From CAYWMD01 sp964458575 (GTDB lineage Bacteria > Verrucomicrobiota > Verrucomicrobiia > Limisphaerales > JADLHS01): DNA of 64,000 nucleotides. Each line of letters opens with the position of its first letter. The first letter of the stretch is position 1. Location: NCBI GenBank assembly GCA_964458575.1, contig CAYWMD010000002.1, positions 161,169-225,168 on the forward strand, in the 5' to 3' direction. Both the position numbers and the translations under genes were made by a program. Of the stretch, positions 25,193 to 33,342 are shown piece after piece. The notes beneath the pieces are model-generated. The model did not search any database, was not told where the DNA came from, and was given only the letters and a program-made list of their open reading frames with translations.

Positions 25193-27220
25193 TCAGGGTT
25201 TGTCCAGCACCGCCTTGAGGCGCGCCAGGAACTCGTTCGACGGCAGATCGAACGGCACCACGGCGTCCACCGCGTGCAACAAGGTGGCGTTGGTTTCCTC
25301 CTGCTGGCCCTCGGCGAAGCTCAAGAACGTTTTGAGCGACAGCTTTTCGTCCCGGATGCGGCGGCAAAGCGACAAGGCTTCCGGCTGTTCGCCGAGGTGC
25401 AACAGCAGCAGGCCGGTGATTTGCAGTCCGGGAGAGTGGAGCGATTCGACCGCCTCCTCTTCGGTGGTGGCGGTGACGGCGTAGTAACCACTTTGGCGCA
25501 GCAACCCGGCGACACCATCCAGCGCTTCTCCCGCGGTACCCACCACCAGAATGGTATGCCGTTTTCCGCGCAGACTGACATCCGCCTTTTGGGCTTCGGT
25601 GAAGTTGGCTTGGGAGAACCAAAGATGGAAGGCCGTGCCTTTTTTAAGACGGGTTTCGACTGTGATCGCAACGCCGTGTTTTTCCGCGAACAAACGCACG
25701 TTGTACAGGCCGAGGCCGGAACCTTTGCCCAGGGGTTTCGTGGTGAAAAACGGATCGAAGATCGAGTTCAAATGCCGGCTGGAGATGCCGCTGCCGGAGT
25801 CCTCCACGGAGAGGCAGACGAGCGGCGCCTGCGGCATCACACCGTGGCAAATCCGCAACAGTTCTGCCTCCTCATGATCATTGGCTTGATTGGTGTACTG
25901 CTCGCAAACCGACGCCGTGCATGGTGACAAAACCGGCGGTTGCTCGTGGCGCGAGGTGCGCAACACCAGGTCGCCGCCCTCGGGCATGGCGTCCCCGGCA
26001 TTCAGGGCCAGATTCACAATCACCTGCCGTAATTCAAATCCATCCAGGTAAACCGGCAATGGCCCGTCATCCGCCAGAACCGTCCGCAGGCGCACGCGCC
26101 GGGAAAGGACCTTTTGCAGGATGTTCGCCAGGCTCGAGACGGTTTCATTCAAGTCCTGATAGTCCTTCTCGCCGGGAGCGCCCTGATGCAACTGGCGGAT
26201 GCGGCGGGCCAGTTCGCCCGCCTGTGTGGCCGTGCTGCGAATGAGGTTCAGACCGTTGCGCAAAGGGCTGCTCTCGGTCACTTCGGCTTCAAACGTTTCG
26301 CTCAATGAAACGATGCCGGTCATGATGTTGCAGAAATCATGGGTCAGCCCCATCGCGATGGTGCCCAGGTTTTCCTTCCATGACATGTTGATCAGCCGCC
26401 GTTCGGCCAGCGTTTGCCGGGTGATGTCCTGCCAGACGCCGTCGTAGCCGAGCACCGTCCCTTGCTCGTTGCACAGCGGTTGACGATGCTCGCTGATGTA
26501 CGTGACGCGGCCGGTCTTGATGTGCCGGAGGCGGTAATTGCCCAGGATTTCCCGCGGCGCCGGATCGGATTTCTGCAAGCGGCGTTTCAGTCCTTCTACA
26601 TCGGCTTCGTGAACCACGCGCCAGAAAAGGTTTCCATCCACCCGCAAATCCTCGACCGGGATGCCGGTTAACTCCTCGATGCGCGGACTGATAAACTCGA
26701 AACTGAAATCGGGTCGCTGCGTGAAAATGATTCCCGGCCACCGATGGATGAGGCTGTTGAGTTGCGCCTGGGCGCGTTTTAGTTGCCCGTCGTCCACTGG
26801 CGCGGGGGGTTGCGCTACCCGGCTCCGGAGGTCGCTGTCGGCCGCCGGCGTGGACTCCATGCGCACCAGAGTATGCGCGCCAGCCCGGCAAATCTCGACC
26901 CGCAAGTTCTCTCCTTGCCGGTCCTTGTTGGGCGGGACGGCCAGCTCCGCGTCCGCAAACGATGTCTGACGACGAAGCAACTCATCCATGGCTGCGGCCC
27001 ACTGGGTGTGCCGGTGGCGAAGCAGACGGGACAGCTTTACCCCCTGCAATTCCAGCGGGCTTTTGCCGATCCATGCGGCGAACGCGTCGTTGGCGCCGAC
27101 GATGTACCCATTTTCATTGAGTACCACCACGCCCCGGCTTAACCAACGGATGGGGAGACTGGGCGGGAGACCTTGCATCCCCGCCGATTTGACAACATGA
27201 ACCCAATGACGACCACTCAT
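25193..27220 (-). CDS. PAS sensor histidine kinase with degenerate C-terminal receiver
   Basis: 675 residues, soluble. A PAS domain (about 22-100) and a second PAS/PAC (150-270, IIFTQRPDFSFEFISPRIEE) precede HisKA with His294 (TIAMGLTHDFCNIMTG). The ATPase has VNLALNAGDAMPEGG, VEDSGSGISS and GKGSGLGLYNV. Residues 545-675 look like a receiver fold (HTILVVGTAGEALDG...) but lack the acidic pair, the phosphoacceptor aspartate and the lysine. First gene of the signalling run. The next gene starts 20 bases downstream. An alternative start at Met15 (27178) is possible. Confidence 0.85.
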   Translation of the reverse strand: MSGRHWVHVVKSAGMQGLPPSLPIRWLSRGVVVLNENGYIVGANDAFAAWIGKSPLELQGVKLSRLLRHRHTQWAAAMDELLRRQTSFADAELAVPPNKDRQGENLRVEICRAGAHTLVRMESTPAADSDLRSRVAQPPAPVDDGQLKRAQAQLNSLIHRWPGIIFTQRPDFSFEFISPRIEELTGIPVEDLRVDGNLFWRVVHEADVEGLKRRLQKSDPAPREILGNYRLRHIKTGRVTYISEHRQPLCNEQGTVLGYDGVWQDITRQTLAERRLINMSWKENLGTIAMGLTHDFCNIMTGIVSLSETFEAEVTESSPLRNGLNLIRSTATQAGELARRIRQLHQGAPGEKDYQDLNETVSSLANILQKVLSRRVRLRTVLADDGPLPVYLDGFELRQVIVNLALNAGDAMPEGGDLVLRTSRHEQPPVLSPCTASVCEQYTNQANDHEEAELLRICHGVMPQAPLVCLSVEDSGSGISSRHLNSIFDPFFTTKPLGKGSGLGLYNVRLFAEKHGVAITVETRLKKGTAFHLWFSQANFTEAQKADVSLRGKRHTILVVGTAGEALDGVAGLLRQSGYYAVTATTEEEAVESLHSPGLQITGLLLLHLGEQPEALSLCRRIRDEKLSLKTFLSFAEGQQEETNATLLHAVDAVVPFDLPSNEFLARLKAVLDKP

Positions 27221-27415
27221 GTTATTGCCCGGTTGTCTATGCGGACGAATAATTGCAATAATTGCCGGCTATTTCCCGGCAGCAACACCGTCCGTTGTGT
27301 TGCGTTGCCAGGTGCCCGAAGCCGTCGTGCCCACCCTAATGAACCGGGGTCATCCCGCCAAGAACTATTTTTCATCAGGCGACAGCAACCGGTCCGAGGG
27401 CTGGATGGAGCGGGT
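27221..27415. other. Intergenic region between the FliT-like and kinase genes
   Basis: 195 bases upstream (on the - strand) of the kinase run. Contains a small hairpin (TGCCGG/CCGGCA around GAAATAG in - strand reading, near 27280) and an AT-rich stretch AATTATTGCAATTATT next to it, which may hold the kinase promoter. No sigma-28 or sigma-54 element was recognised and no gene is apparent. Confidence 0.4.
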
Positions 27416-27796
27416 TCAGGAATATGAAGTCCACCCGGGAGCACGACCCGGAGCGTAGGATTTTTGCACGCGCCTGAGATTGCTGGTGCAGCGATTCAGG
27501 TCCTGCAGTTTCGTCCGGGCGAGTTTGATTTTGTCCGCCAACCATGCGCGGTTGCGGGTTTCCAGTTTGACGAGGTCAGAAACTCGGAGGCGTAACTCGT
27601 CCGGTTGCGGCGGGAGGACGCGGTCAGGCCGCAACGGTTCGCCGTCCGTCAGGCCCGCTATCTCCATTTGCAGCCGGGCGATGGCGTTTTGGCAGGATGC
27701 GAGGCGAACCCAATCGCTTGCCTGGATGGCTTCCCCTTCGGCCTCCGCCAATTTTTGCCACTCCGCGCAGGTATGCAGGGCTTGGTCTGGGTTCAT
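27416..27796 (-). CDS. FliT-like flagellar export chaperone
   Basis: 126 residues, predicted almost wholly helical. The N-terminal half (HTCAEWQKLAEAEGEAIQAS, DWVRLASCQNAI) and RNRAWLADKIKLARTKLQDL resemble the FliT/FlgN helical-bundle chaperones. It begins 12 bases after fliS, the usual place of fliT. FliT proteins bind the cap protein FliD, encoded four genes upstream in this run. Family similarity is weak, so the name is withheld. Confidence 0.62.
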   Translation of the reverse strand: MNPDQALHTCAEWQKLAEAEGEAIQASDWVRLASCQNAIARLQMEIAGLTDGEPLRPDRVLPPQPDELRLRVSDLVKLETRNRAWLADKIKLARTKLQDLNRCTSNLRRVQKSYAPGRAPGWTSYS

Positions 27797-27808
27797 CGGC
27801 TTGCGGCG

Positions 27809-28252
27809 TCAAGCGGGCACCAGGTTGGGCGTGGACGAAAACTGAGCGCTGGCGGGCAGCGGCGTTTCCTGTTTTGACAGCATGTCGGCCCAGGCGTCGC
27901 GCAGCACGTTGAGATGGCGGATGACCTCTTCCACCCCGGCCCGGTCCTTTTTGAGGTTGCTCTGCCAGAGCCGGAGTTCGAAATAGTCGTAAAGCGGACG
28001 CAGGGTCGCGGCGCATTTCCCGCCTTGTTCCATGTTCAGGGCGAGATTGAGTTCGCGGATGATTTCCTGTGCGCGCTGGAGGTTGTTATGAACCGTCGTG
28101 TTCGCCTCGGCGGGGTCTTCCTGGTTAAAGCCAGGGAGGGCCCGCTCGAGGGCGCGAATCGCACCTTCGTAAAGCAGCAGGACCAGTTGTCCCGGCGACG
28201 CAGTGTTGGTGGCAATCTGACGATACGATTTCCGAGGATCAATGATGTGCAT
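27809..28252 (-). CDS. fliS: Flagellin export chaperone FliS
   Basis: 147 residues. RKSYRQIATNTASPGQLVLL followed by LYEGAIRALERAL is the FliS signature, and LRPLYDYFELRLWQSNLKKD with VIRHLNVLRDAWADML completes the helical bundle. FliS binds the C-terminal helix of flagellin and prevents premature polymerisation. The C-terminal tail (SAQFSSTPNLVPA) is longer than usual. flgM lies 32 bases upstream. Confidence 0.95.
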   Translation of the reverse strand: MHIIDPRKSYRQIATNTASPGQLVLLLYEGAIRALERALPGFNQEDPAEANTTVHNNLQRAQEIIRELNLALNMEQGGKCAATLRPLYDYFELRLWQSNLKKDRAGVEEVIRHLNVLRDAWADMLSKQETPLPASAQFSSTPNLVPA

Positions 28253-28284
28253 GGCAGGCTGATGGCGATGGGCCCAAAAAGGGT

Positions 28285-28548
28285 CTAGTGTTTATGGACG
28301 TGGATGGCCAAGAGGTTGGCGATTCGGTCAAGCATTTCATCCGGAGGATACTTGACGTCCGCGACCAGTTCGCGCGCCCGTTCGACTTTCTCCGGACGAA
28401 GCTTCGGAGTATCCTGGAGCGCCCGCTCCAGAGATTCTGTGCGTACAAAGGTTTCCGTACCGCCAACCGACTGCGCCGGAGACCGGCGGGCCACGGGCTG
28501 TCCCGTGCCAGGTTCCGCAAGGCCGCCAGGATTCACTTTAATTTCCAT
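28285..28548 (-). CDS. flgM: Anti-sigma-28 factor FlgM
   Basis: 87 residues. The disordered N-terminal half (MEIKVNPGGLAEPGTGQPVA) is followed by a sigma-binding C-terminal half with LRPEKVERARELVADVKYPP and DEMLDRIANLLAIH, which fits the FlgM consensus RxEKVxxIKxxIxxGxYxxD. It should hold FliA inactive until the hook is complete and FlgM is exported. Placed between a secreted unknown and fliS, it would itself be made from a late transcript started at the flagellin promoters upstream. Confidence 0.85.
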   Translation of the reverse strand: MEIKVNPGGLAEPGTGQPVARRSPAQSVGGTETFVRTESLERALQDTPKLRPEKVERARELVADVKYPPDEMLDRIANLLAIHVHKH

Positions 28549-28605
28549 AGCCTCTAACTCATTTCCGGCAGGCTTTCAGTTTGATTTCAACGCCTATCAT
28601 CTGAT

Positions 28606-29310
28606 TTATCGGTTCGTTTTAATATCACTTGAGCCGATTTTTTGCGACGGGGTGGGCAAGGTGGCCAGCACAGCCGAAACCGCGTAAGTCCCGAATCGGC
28701 GGGGCGAATTCAGGATGGCCCACCCATCTCCGGGCTCCTGGTCAAATCGTCTGGCCCCGCGAACCACCGCCGGCTCAGTCGCATCGAAAACCTCGTCCAC
28801 CGCCCACAACGTCTGCCGGGTGTGAACATCCACCAGGCGCATCCGCCAGCCAATCGCCAGGGGGGCGTAGCCGCGAAACAAGGTCAATTGGCAGAACAAC
28901 ACCGCGTCGCAGTCGGTTTCTGCACGCATGGACTCGAAGAAAGCCGCCGGCAATGCCTCCGCGCCCGTCCAAGAGGTCCGGCCCGTGCGCCCGCGCAAAC
29001 GTTCCGGACTGACCTTGACAACCTCGAAGTTCTTCGTGCGGATCAGTTCGGATTCGAGAACCGGTTGGAGCGCGTCCCGGCCGGCTTCGAGCGAAACGGT
29101 GTCGGAAGCGCACGCGAGCGGCAACACCGCCACCCGGCGCAGATACGGAGCAAGGCGCGGCGTGCCACGATGCACGTTGTCGGGTTTGTAGCTGGCCAGT
29201 ACGCCGTACGGTTTGCCGGCGAAAGCCTCCGACGCACCCATCACCGCGCCCGCGCCGACAATCGCGCACAGCCAGCACCGCAGATTCCCGATGGTCGCAC
29301 GCGCGTTCAT
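28606..29310 (-). CDS. Secreted protein of unknown function in the fliD-flgM interval
   Basis: 234 residues with a Sec signal peptide (hydrophobic LCAIVGAGAVMGASEAFAG, cleavage after AFA). The mature part contains RVAVLPLACASDTVSLEAGR, VLESELIRTKNFEVVKVSPE, DCDAVLFCQLTLFRGYAPLA and MRLVDVHTRQTLWAVDEVFD. This alternation of an N-terminal VAVLPL strand, a low-identity helix and a DAVL/RLVD strand pair resembles periplasmic or outer-membrane proteins of the CsgG/FlgO/GNA1162 type. No cysteine is placed for lipidation. It starts 6 bases after fliD, so a role in the flagellar envelope structure is plausible but unproved. Confidence 0.7.
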   Translation of the reverse strand: MNARATIGNLRCWLCAIVGAGAVMGASEAFAGKPYGVLASYKPDNVHRGTPRLAPYLRRVAVLPLACASDTVSLEAGRDALQPVLESELIRTKNFEVVKVSPERLRGRTGRTSWTGAEALPAAFFESMRAETDCDAVLFCQLTLFRGYAPLAIGWRMRLVDVHTRQTLWAVDEVFDATEPAVVRGARRFDQEPGDGWAILNSPRRFGTYAVSAVLATLPTPSQKIGSSDIKTNR

Positions 29311-29316
29311 GGTCCG

Positions 29317-31029
29317 TTAACTGCCAAACGTCTGGACCAAATACTGCAATTGCTGATTGATCCTTTGTTGGGCCGTTTCCATCGCCACGAACTGCGCGGT
29401 CATCCGCGCGCGATCCGCCTGGACGATTTTTTCGAGGTCTGCAATCTGCGTGTCAATGTCGCTGGCCTGCTTGGTCAACCCATCCTGTTTCGCGACCAGC
29501 GTGCCGTCCTCACCGATGGTCCGGTCGAGATATGCGACCAGTGACACGGCAACGCCTTTGGTGTCATCGGTGAAAAGTTGTTTGATGCTTTCCAGATTGT
29601 CGGTGAGCGCATCATCCAGTGCGCTTTCATCCGTCAAGGTCAGGTTGTTGTTGTCGCCGCTGGTGCTGATCCCCAGGTCGGCGAGGTGATCCAGCACTCC
29701 GGTCAAGCCGGTGAGCTGCGAGAAAACCGTGCGCCGCAGCGTGGTGGCGATGTCACTCGCGTCGCCATCCGAGGCCAGCACACCGGCGGTTACCACGCCT
29801 TTCGCATCGGTTGAACTCGCGGTTTGGGTGTCAATGACCGATTGGACACGGTTGTAGGCGCTCAGAAAATCATTGATGGCAGATTTGATTTTAGCCGCGT
29901 CCGTCGCAACCGAAATGGTGGTTTCGCCTTCCGCCAGGGCGGTGACCGACAAACCTGCGATGCCCGAACTGGCCTCGGTGATGGTGTTGGACTGGCTGAC
30001 CAACTGGTCGCCGCCGTTCACCGTGTAGAGCAGATTGTTTCCGCGGGTGAGCGTGCCGGCGGACAGCCCGGTCGCCGCCAGGAAATTGCCGGTCACGTCT
30101 TCCATGGCGATGTTCATGTCGCCCGCCGCTTTGCTGGTGAGCACGAAACGATCATTGATCGAATCATAACCGGCGATCACTCCCGCGCTGGAATTGTTGA
30201 TGCGCGTGAGGATGGCGGCAACGCTGTCCGTACTGGCGTTGTAAGAGATGGCAACGCCGTTGAGCTTAAACTCGCCCGCGCCGCTGCCGCCGTCGGTGAC
30301 GGCGGTGGCCAGGTTGGAGGCGGCGAGGCTGGTGTTCAGGCGGACGCCGCCAAGCGCGGCGCCGCTGGTGATGCTGCCGGTGCCGTTGTTAAACAATTTG
30401 GCCGTCTGGAGGAAATTGCTGGTGTCCGTGGCACTGCCCAGCAGGATTTCGCCGCTGCTGGAAAGGGTGATGCGGTCCTGAACCGGATCGTAGGCGGCCG
30501 TGACCTCGTTATTTGTGGCGGTGGTGAGCTTGTCGAAAACCTGTTGCAGCGTATCCGTGGTGGCAATCGTGACCTGCTTGCCGTTGACCGAAAATGTGCC
30601 GGCCGAAACCGCCGTGGCGAAACCCGCGTCGGCCAGGGTCAGGGCCGAGACATCCGCGGTTGCGCTCAAGGCGTTGCCGGCATTGCCCGTTCCGGTGCGC
30701 TTCGCGGCGGTGGCAAGCTGGATGATGTTCAGGAGATACGCGCCATTGCCCGTGCCGTTGCTGACCGTGGCGGTGGCAATCTTGGAATCGGAACTCTGGA
30801 CCGTGCGACTGTCGAAAAACGTGGCGTCCTTGAGTGTGTCCACGCGGGACTGGAGGATGCCCAGTTCAGTCTTGATCGAGCCATAGGCGTTGTTGCGCTG
30901 TTGAAGGAGGTCCTGCTCGTTGAGCAGGCGGGCTTGGGGGGCGCGCTCAACGTCCGCAAGCTGGTCCACCAGCGTTTTCCAGTCGAAACCGGACGCCAGA
31001 CCTGAAAGCGATAAATCTATGCCGGCCAT
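29317..31029 (-). CDS. fliD: Flagellar filament cap protein FliD (HAP2)
   Basis: 570 residues. The N-terminal SLSGLASGFDWKTLVDQLAD is the FliD start motif. The middle contains repeated beta-rich segments (VNGKQVTIATTDTLQQVFDK, FKLNGVAISYNASTDSVAA) of the FliD insertion domains. The C-terminal coiled coil (DIDTQIADLEKIVQADRARM, then QRINQQLQYLVQTFGS) is the typical ending. FliD folds flagellin at the filament tip. It follows flagellin 2 after 148 bases that include a stable stem-loop. Confidence 0.95.
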   Translation of the reverse strand: MAGIDLSLSGLASGFDWKTLVDQLADVERAPQARLLNEQDLLQQRNNAYGSIKTELGILQSRVDTLKDATFFDSRTVQSSDSKIATATVSNGTGNGAYLLNIIQLATAAKRTGTGNAGNALSATADVSALTLADAGFATAVSAGTFSVNGKQVTIATTDTLQQVFDKLTTATNNEVTAAYDPVQDRITLSSSGEILLGSATDTSNFLQTAKLFNNGTGSITSGAALGGVRLNTSLAASNLATAVTDGGSGAGEFKLNGVAISYNASTDSVAAILTRINNSSAGVIAGYDSINDRFVLTSKAAGDMNIAMEDVTGNFLAATGLSAGTLTRGNNLLYTVNGGDQLVSQSNTITEASSGIAGLSVTALAEGETTISVATDAAKIKSAINDFLSAYNRVQSVIDTQTASSTDAKGVVTAGVLASDGDASDIATTLRRTVFSQLTGLTGVLDHLADLGISTSGDNNNLTLTDESALDDALTDNLESIKQLFTDDTKGVAVSLVAYLDRTIGEDGTLVAKQDGLTKQASDIDTQIADLEKIVQADRARMTAQFVAMETAQQRINQQLQYLVQTFGS

Positions 31030-31120
31030 ATTCGTTTGTTCTTTCCAGCTATTCCTGTTCCATCCGCGGTGACAGCACCCGGATCGGACCCTGCGCGCCC
31101 GTTCATTTTATGGCGAATTC

Positions 31121-31146
31121 CCGGACGGCGCTTGCGCGCCGCCCGG
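31121..31146 (-). other. Stem-loop between flagellin 2 and fliD
   Basis: On the - strand CCGGGCGGCGC pairs with GCGCCGTCCGG (11 pairs, one G-U) closed by a GCAA tetraloop of the GNRA type. No T run follows, so readthrough into fliD is expected. The hairpin could protect the flagellin 2 mRNA 3' end and help set the flagellin to cap ratio. Confidence 0.6.
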
Positions 31147-31177
31147 GGTTCACCCGATTCATCAATCCGGCCGTTCC

Positions 31178-31981
31178 TTATTGCAGGAGACGGAGCGCGG
31201 ATTGCGGATTGGCGTTTGCCTGCGCCAACATCGCCGTGCCTGCCTGGACGAGGATGTTGTAACGGGCAAATTGCGTGCTCTCTTCGGCCACATCCACATC
31301 TTTGATGCGGCTGTTGGCAGCGGTGAGGTTGTCCTTCAGCACCCCGAGCTGTTCGCTGTACTTCGTCAAACGGGCCACGTTCGAGCCGACCGAGGCGCGA
31401 TCCGTCGCGAGTTGCGAAATGGCGGCCTTCACGTTGGTCAACGCGGTGACCGCGCCGCCCGTCGTGCTGATGTTGCTGGCCGTCGCCGTGGAGTAGGCGC
31501 TGATGCTCAGCGACACCGCCGTCATGCTGAACGTATTGCCGTCGCTGTCCGTCGTGACGCTCGCCGCCACGCCGCTGAACAAGCTGACGCCATTGAAGTC
31601 CTTCGTCGCCAGGTCATTGATGTATGAGCCGAGCGTGGAGAACTCCTTTTGGTACAATGCCAGGTCGGCGCTGGTTTTGGTGGAATCCTGGGCCAGAACC
31701 GAGAGTTCGCTCATGCGATCCAACGCGCTCGCAACCTTTTTCAGGAAACCGTCCTGCGTCTGGCTGAACGAGATGGCGTTGCTGACGTTGCTGGTGGCGG
31801 CAGTGATCCGGTTGATTTGAGCATCGAACCGCATGGACACAGCCAGACCCGCGACGTCGTCTTCAGGCGAAGTGAGCTTCGAACCTGAGGAGAGCCGCGC
31901 GAGCGACTTGCTGAGTAATGCGCTTGATTCCGAGAGCAACCGGGCGCTGCTCTGTGCCGATACGTTTGTATTGATGACCAT
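31178..31981 (-). CDS. Flagellin 2 (short, D0/D1 only)
   Basis: 267 residues, the same length as flagellin 1. The N-terminus is MVINTNVSAQSSARLLSESS then LSKSLARLSSGSKLTSPEDD, and the C-terminus is ILVQAGTAMLAQANANPQSA, LRLLQ. Its N- and C-terminal regions are closer to flagellin 3 (SAQSSARLL, STQFARYNILVQAG) than to flagellin 1. ATG 31981 is set by the family start MVINTN and a ribosome site GGAAGGAG lying in a hairpin. It has its own sigma-28 promoter at 32128-32154. Confidence 0.95.
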   Translation of the reverse strand: MVINTNVSAQSSARLLSESSALLSKSLARLSSGSKLTSPEDDVAGLAVSMRFDAQINRITAATSNVSNAISFSQTQDGFLKKVASALDRMSELSVLAQDSTKTSADLALYQKEFSTLGSYINDLATKDFNGVSLFSGVAASVTTDSDGNTFSMTAVSLSISAYSTATASNISTTGGAVTALTNVKAAISQLATDRASVGSNVARLTKYSEQLGVLKDNLTAANSRIKDVDVAEESTQFARYNILVQAGTAMLAQANANPQSALRLLQ

Positions 31982-31988
31982 AACTGCT

Positions 31989-32019
31989 GACTCCTTCCTT
32001 GAGTCACCCCTTGCGGGGA
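31989..32019 (-). promoter_or_regulatory. Candidate CsrA-binding hairpins in the flagellin 2 leader
   Basis: In - strand reading, GACTC-AAGGAAG-GAGTC (32005 to 31989) forms a 5-bp stem with a 7-nt loop carrying GGA. The loop and 3' stem contain the ribosome binding site GGAAGGAG, and ATG lies 7 bases after the stem. Immediately upstream CCCC-GCAA-GGGG (32019 to about 32007) gives a second hairpin. CsrA is known to bind GGA in such loops and block translation. Confidence 0.7.
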
Positions 32020-32127
32020 GTTTTATTGCGCGACATCCCTGCCGCGAGGCGAACCTTCTTGGGCGTCCACCTGTTTTTTCCCTGCTGGCCATTTACGGCC
32101 GCCAGCCGCCGGTTTCCAACAACTTAG

Positions 32128-32154
32128 GTATCGGCGCGGGGCGCCGGGACTTAA
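32128..32154 (-). promoter_or_regulatory. Sigma-28 promoter of flagellin 2
   Basis: On the - strand TTAA (32154-32151), 15 bases, then GCCGATAC (32135-32128), against the FliA consensus TAAA-N15-GCCGATAA. Predicted leader is about 140 nt. Confidence 0.75.
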
Positions 32155-32474
32155 GCGATGAAATCGTCGTGAAATGGTCCGGAACGGGCCGTTGGCCCGC
32201 GCAGCGGTGGCCGCCGCCGAACCCGAGGCCGGGGCGGACCACCCACTGCGGGGCGAAACCAATTGCCACCGCGCGACCAGAAACCATGCAGGCGGTCCGC
32301 ATTGCGAACGCGGTCGCCGGGCTTTCGCTTTGCCGGCCGCTGGATCTGGCGCGTGAGTTTTTCACTGGTGAATTGGGCGAATTTTCCGAGCGCGTTTGCG
32401 TTTGGGTGTCTTCGCCGGTTGGTTTTTTTCGGTGTTTGACCCGCCTGTTGCGGTCCTTCCCCAGATTCGGTCCC
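32155..32474. other. Spacer between flagellins 3 and 2
   Basis: About 320 bases between the flagellin 2 promoter and the stem-loop after flagellin 3. Open frames across it are Arg/Pro/Lys-rich in every phase and lack a plausible start, so no gene is called. No other structure was recognised. Confidence 0.5.
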
Positions 32475-32519
32475 GGTGGGTTGCCCGGACGCCTTGTGGG
32501 CCGTCCGGGCTTGCCCACC
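32475..32519 (-). other. Strong stem-loop after flagellin 3
   Basis: On the - strand GGTGGG (outer, 6 bp with CCCACC) and GCCCGGACG (inner, 9 bp with CGTCCGGGC) form a long hairpin with a 10-base loop, beginning 15 bases after the flagellin 3 stop. There is no T run, so it looks like a 3'-stabilising or partly terminating structure. Confidence 0.6.
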
Positions 32520-32534
32520 CGCCTTGACCAAACC

Positions 32535-33341
32535 TTACGAGAGCAACCGCAGCACGTTCTGCGGCAGCGCGTTCGCCTGGGCCAGCATCGCCGTGCCGGC
32601 CTGGACCAGAATGTTGTAGCGCGCGAATTGCGTGCTTTCCTCGGCCACGTCCACGTCCTTGATGCGGCTGTTGGCCGATGAGAGGTTGTCCTTCAACACG
32701 CCCAATTGATCCACGGTGGAATTCAACCGGGAGACGTTCGCTCCGACACCCGCGCGGTCTGTGGCCAGCTGGGTGATGGCCGCCTTGACGAGCGTCAAGG
32801 CCGTCGCCGCGGTGGTGGTGGTGGCGACCGACGCACCGTTGACCACGGCGTCGTAGTTGGTGTTGGACAGGTTGACGCCGTTCATGCCGAACGTGTTGCC
32901 TTCGCTGTCAATCGTGACGTTGAGCGTGTTCCCGTTGAACAGGCTCACGCCGTTGTAATCCTTGGTGGCCAGGTCTTTGACGTAATTGGCCAGCGTGGTG
33001 AACTCCAGATCGTAGAGGCTGCGATCCGCGTCCGTCTTGGTGACGTCCTGGGAGAGGATCGAGAGTTCGCTCATGCGATCGAGGGCGGAGCCGACTTTCT
33101 TGAGAAAGCCGTCCTGGGTTTGACTGAACGAGACTGCGTTCGCAACGTTCCCCTTGGCCGCGTTGATGCGACTGATTTGCGCATCGAACCGGGCGGAAAC
33201 CGCCTGGCCTGCCACGTCGTCTTCCGGCGAAACCAATTTCGAGCCGGAGGAAAGGCGGGAGAGGGATTTGCTGAGCAGACTGGATGATTCCATGAGCAAG
33301 CGAGCGCTGCTCTGGGCCGACATGTTTGTATTGATGACCAT
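32535..33341 (-). CDS. Flagellin 3 (short, D0/D1 only)
   Basis: 268 residues. The N-terminus is MVINTNMSAQSSARLLMESS then LSKSLSRLSSGSKLVSPEDD, and the C-terminus is ILVQAGTAMLAQANALPQNV, LRLLS. Variable domains are missing, as in the other two. The start MVINTN at 33341 is one base after a hairpin that holds its ribosome site. It is the first gene of the - strand flagellar run and has a sigma-28 promoter 158 bases upstream. Confidence 0.95.
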   Translation of the reverse strand: MVINTNMSAQSSARLLMESSSLLSKSLSRLSSGSKLVSPEDDVAGQAVSARFDAQISRINAAKGNVANAVSFSQTQDGFLKKVGSALDRMSELSILSQDVTKTDADRSLYDLEFTTLANYVKDLATKDYNGVSLFNGNTLNVTIDSEGNTFGMNGVNLSNTNYDAVVNGASVATTTTAATALTLVKAAITQLATDRAGVGANVSRLNSTVDQLGVLKDNLSSANSRIKDVDVAEESTQFARYNILVQAGTAMLAQANALPQNVLRLLS

Positions 33342-33342
33342 A

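Noticed and set aside
27221..27415. Sigma-54 promoter for the signalling run
   Set aside because: TGGCAACGCAACAC and TTGGCGGGATGACC recall parts of the consensus but neither has the correct GG-N10-GC spacing.
31030..31120. Sigma-28 promoter for fliD
   Set aside because: TAAA and TCCGATCC are present on the - strand but 18 bases apart instead of 15.
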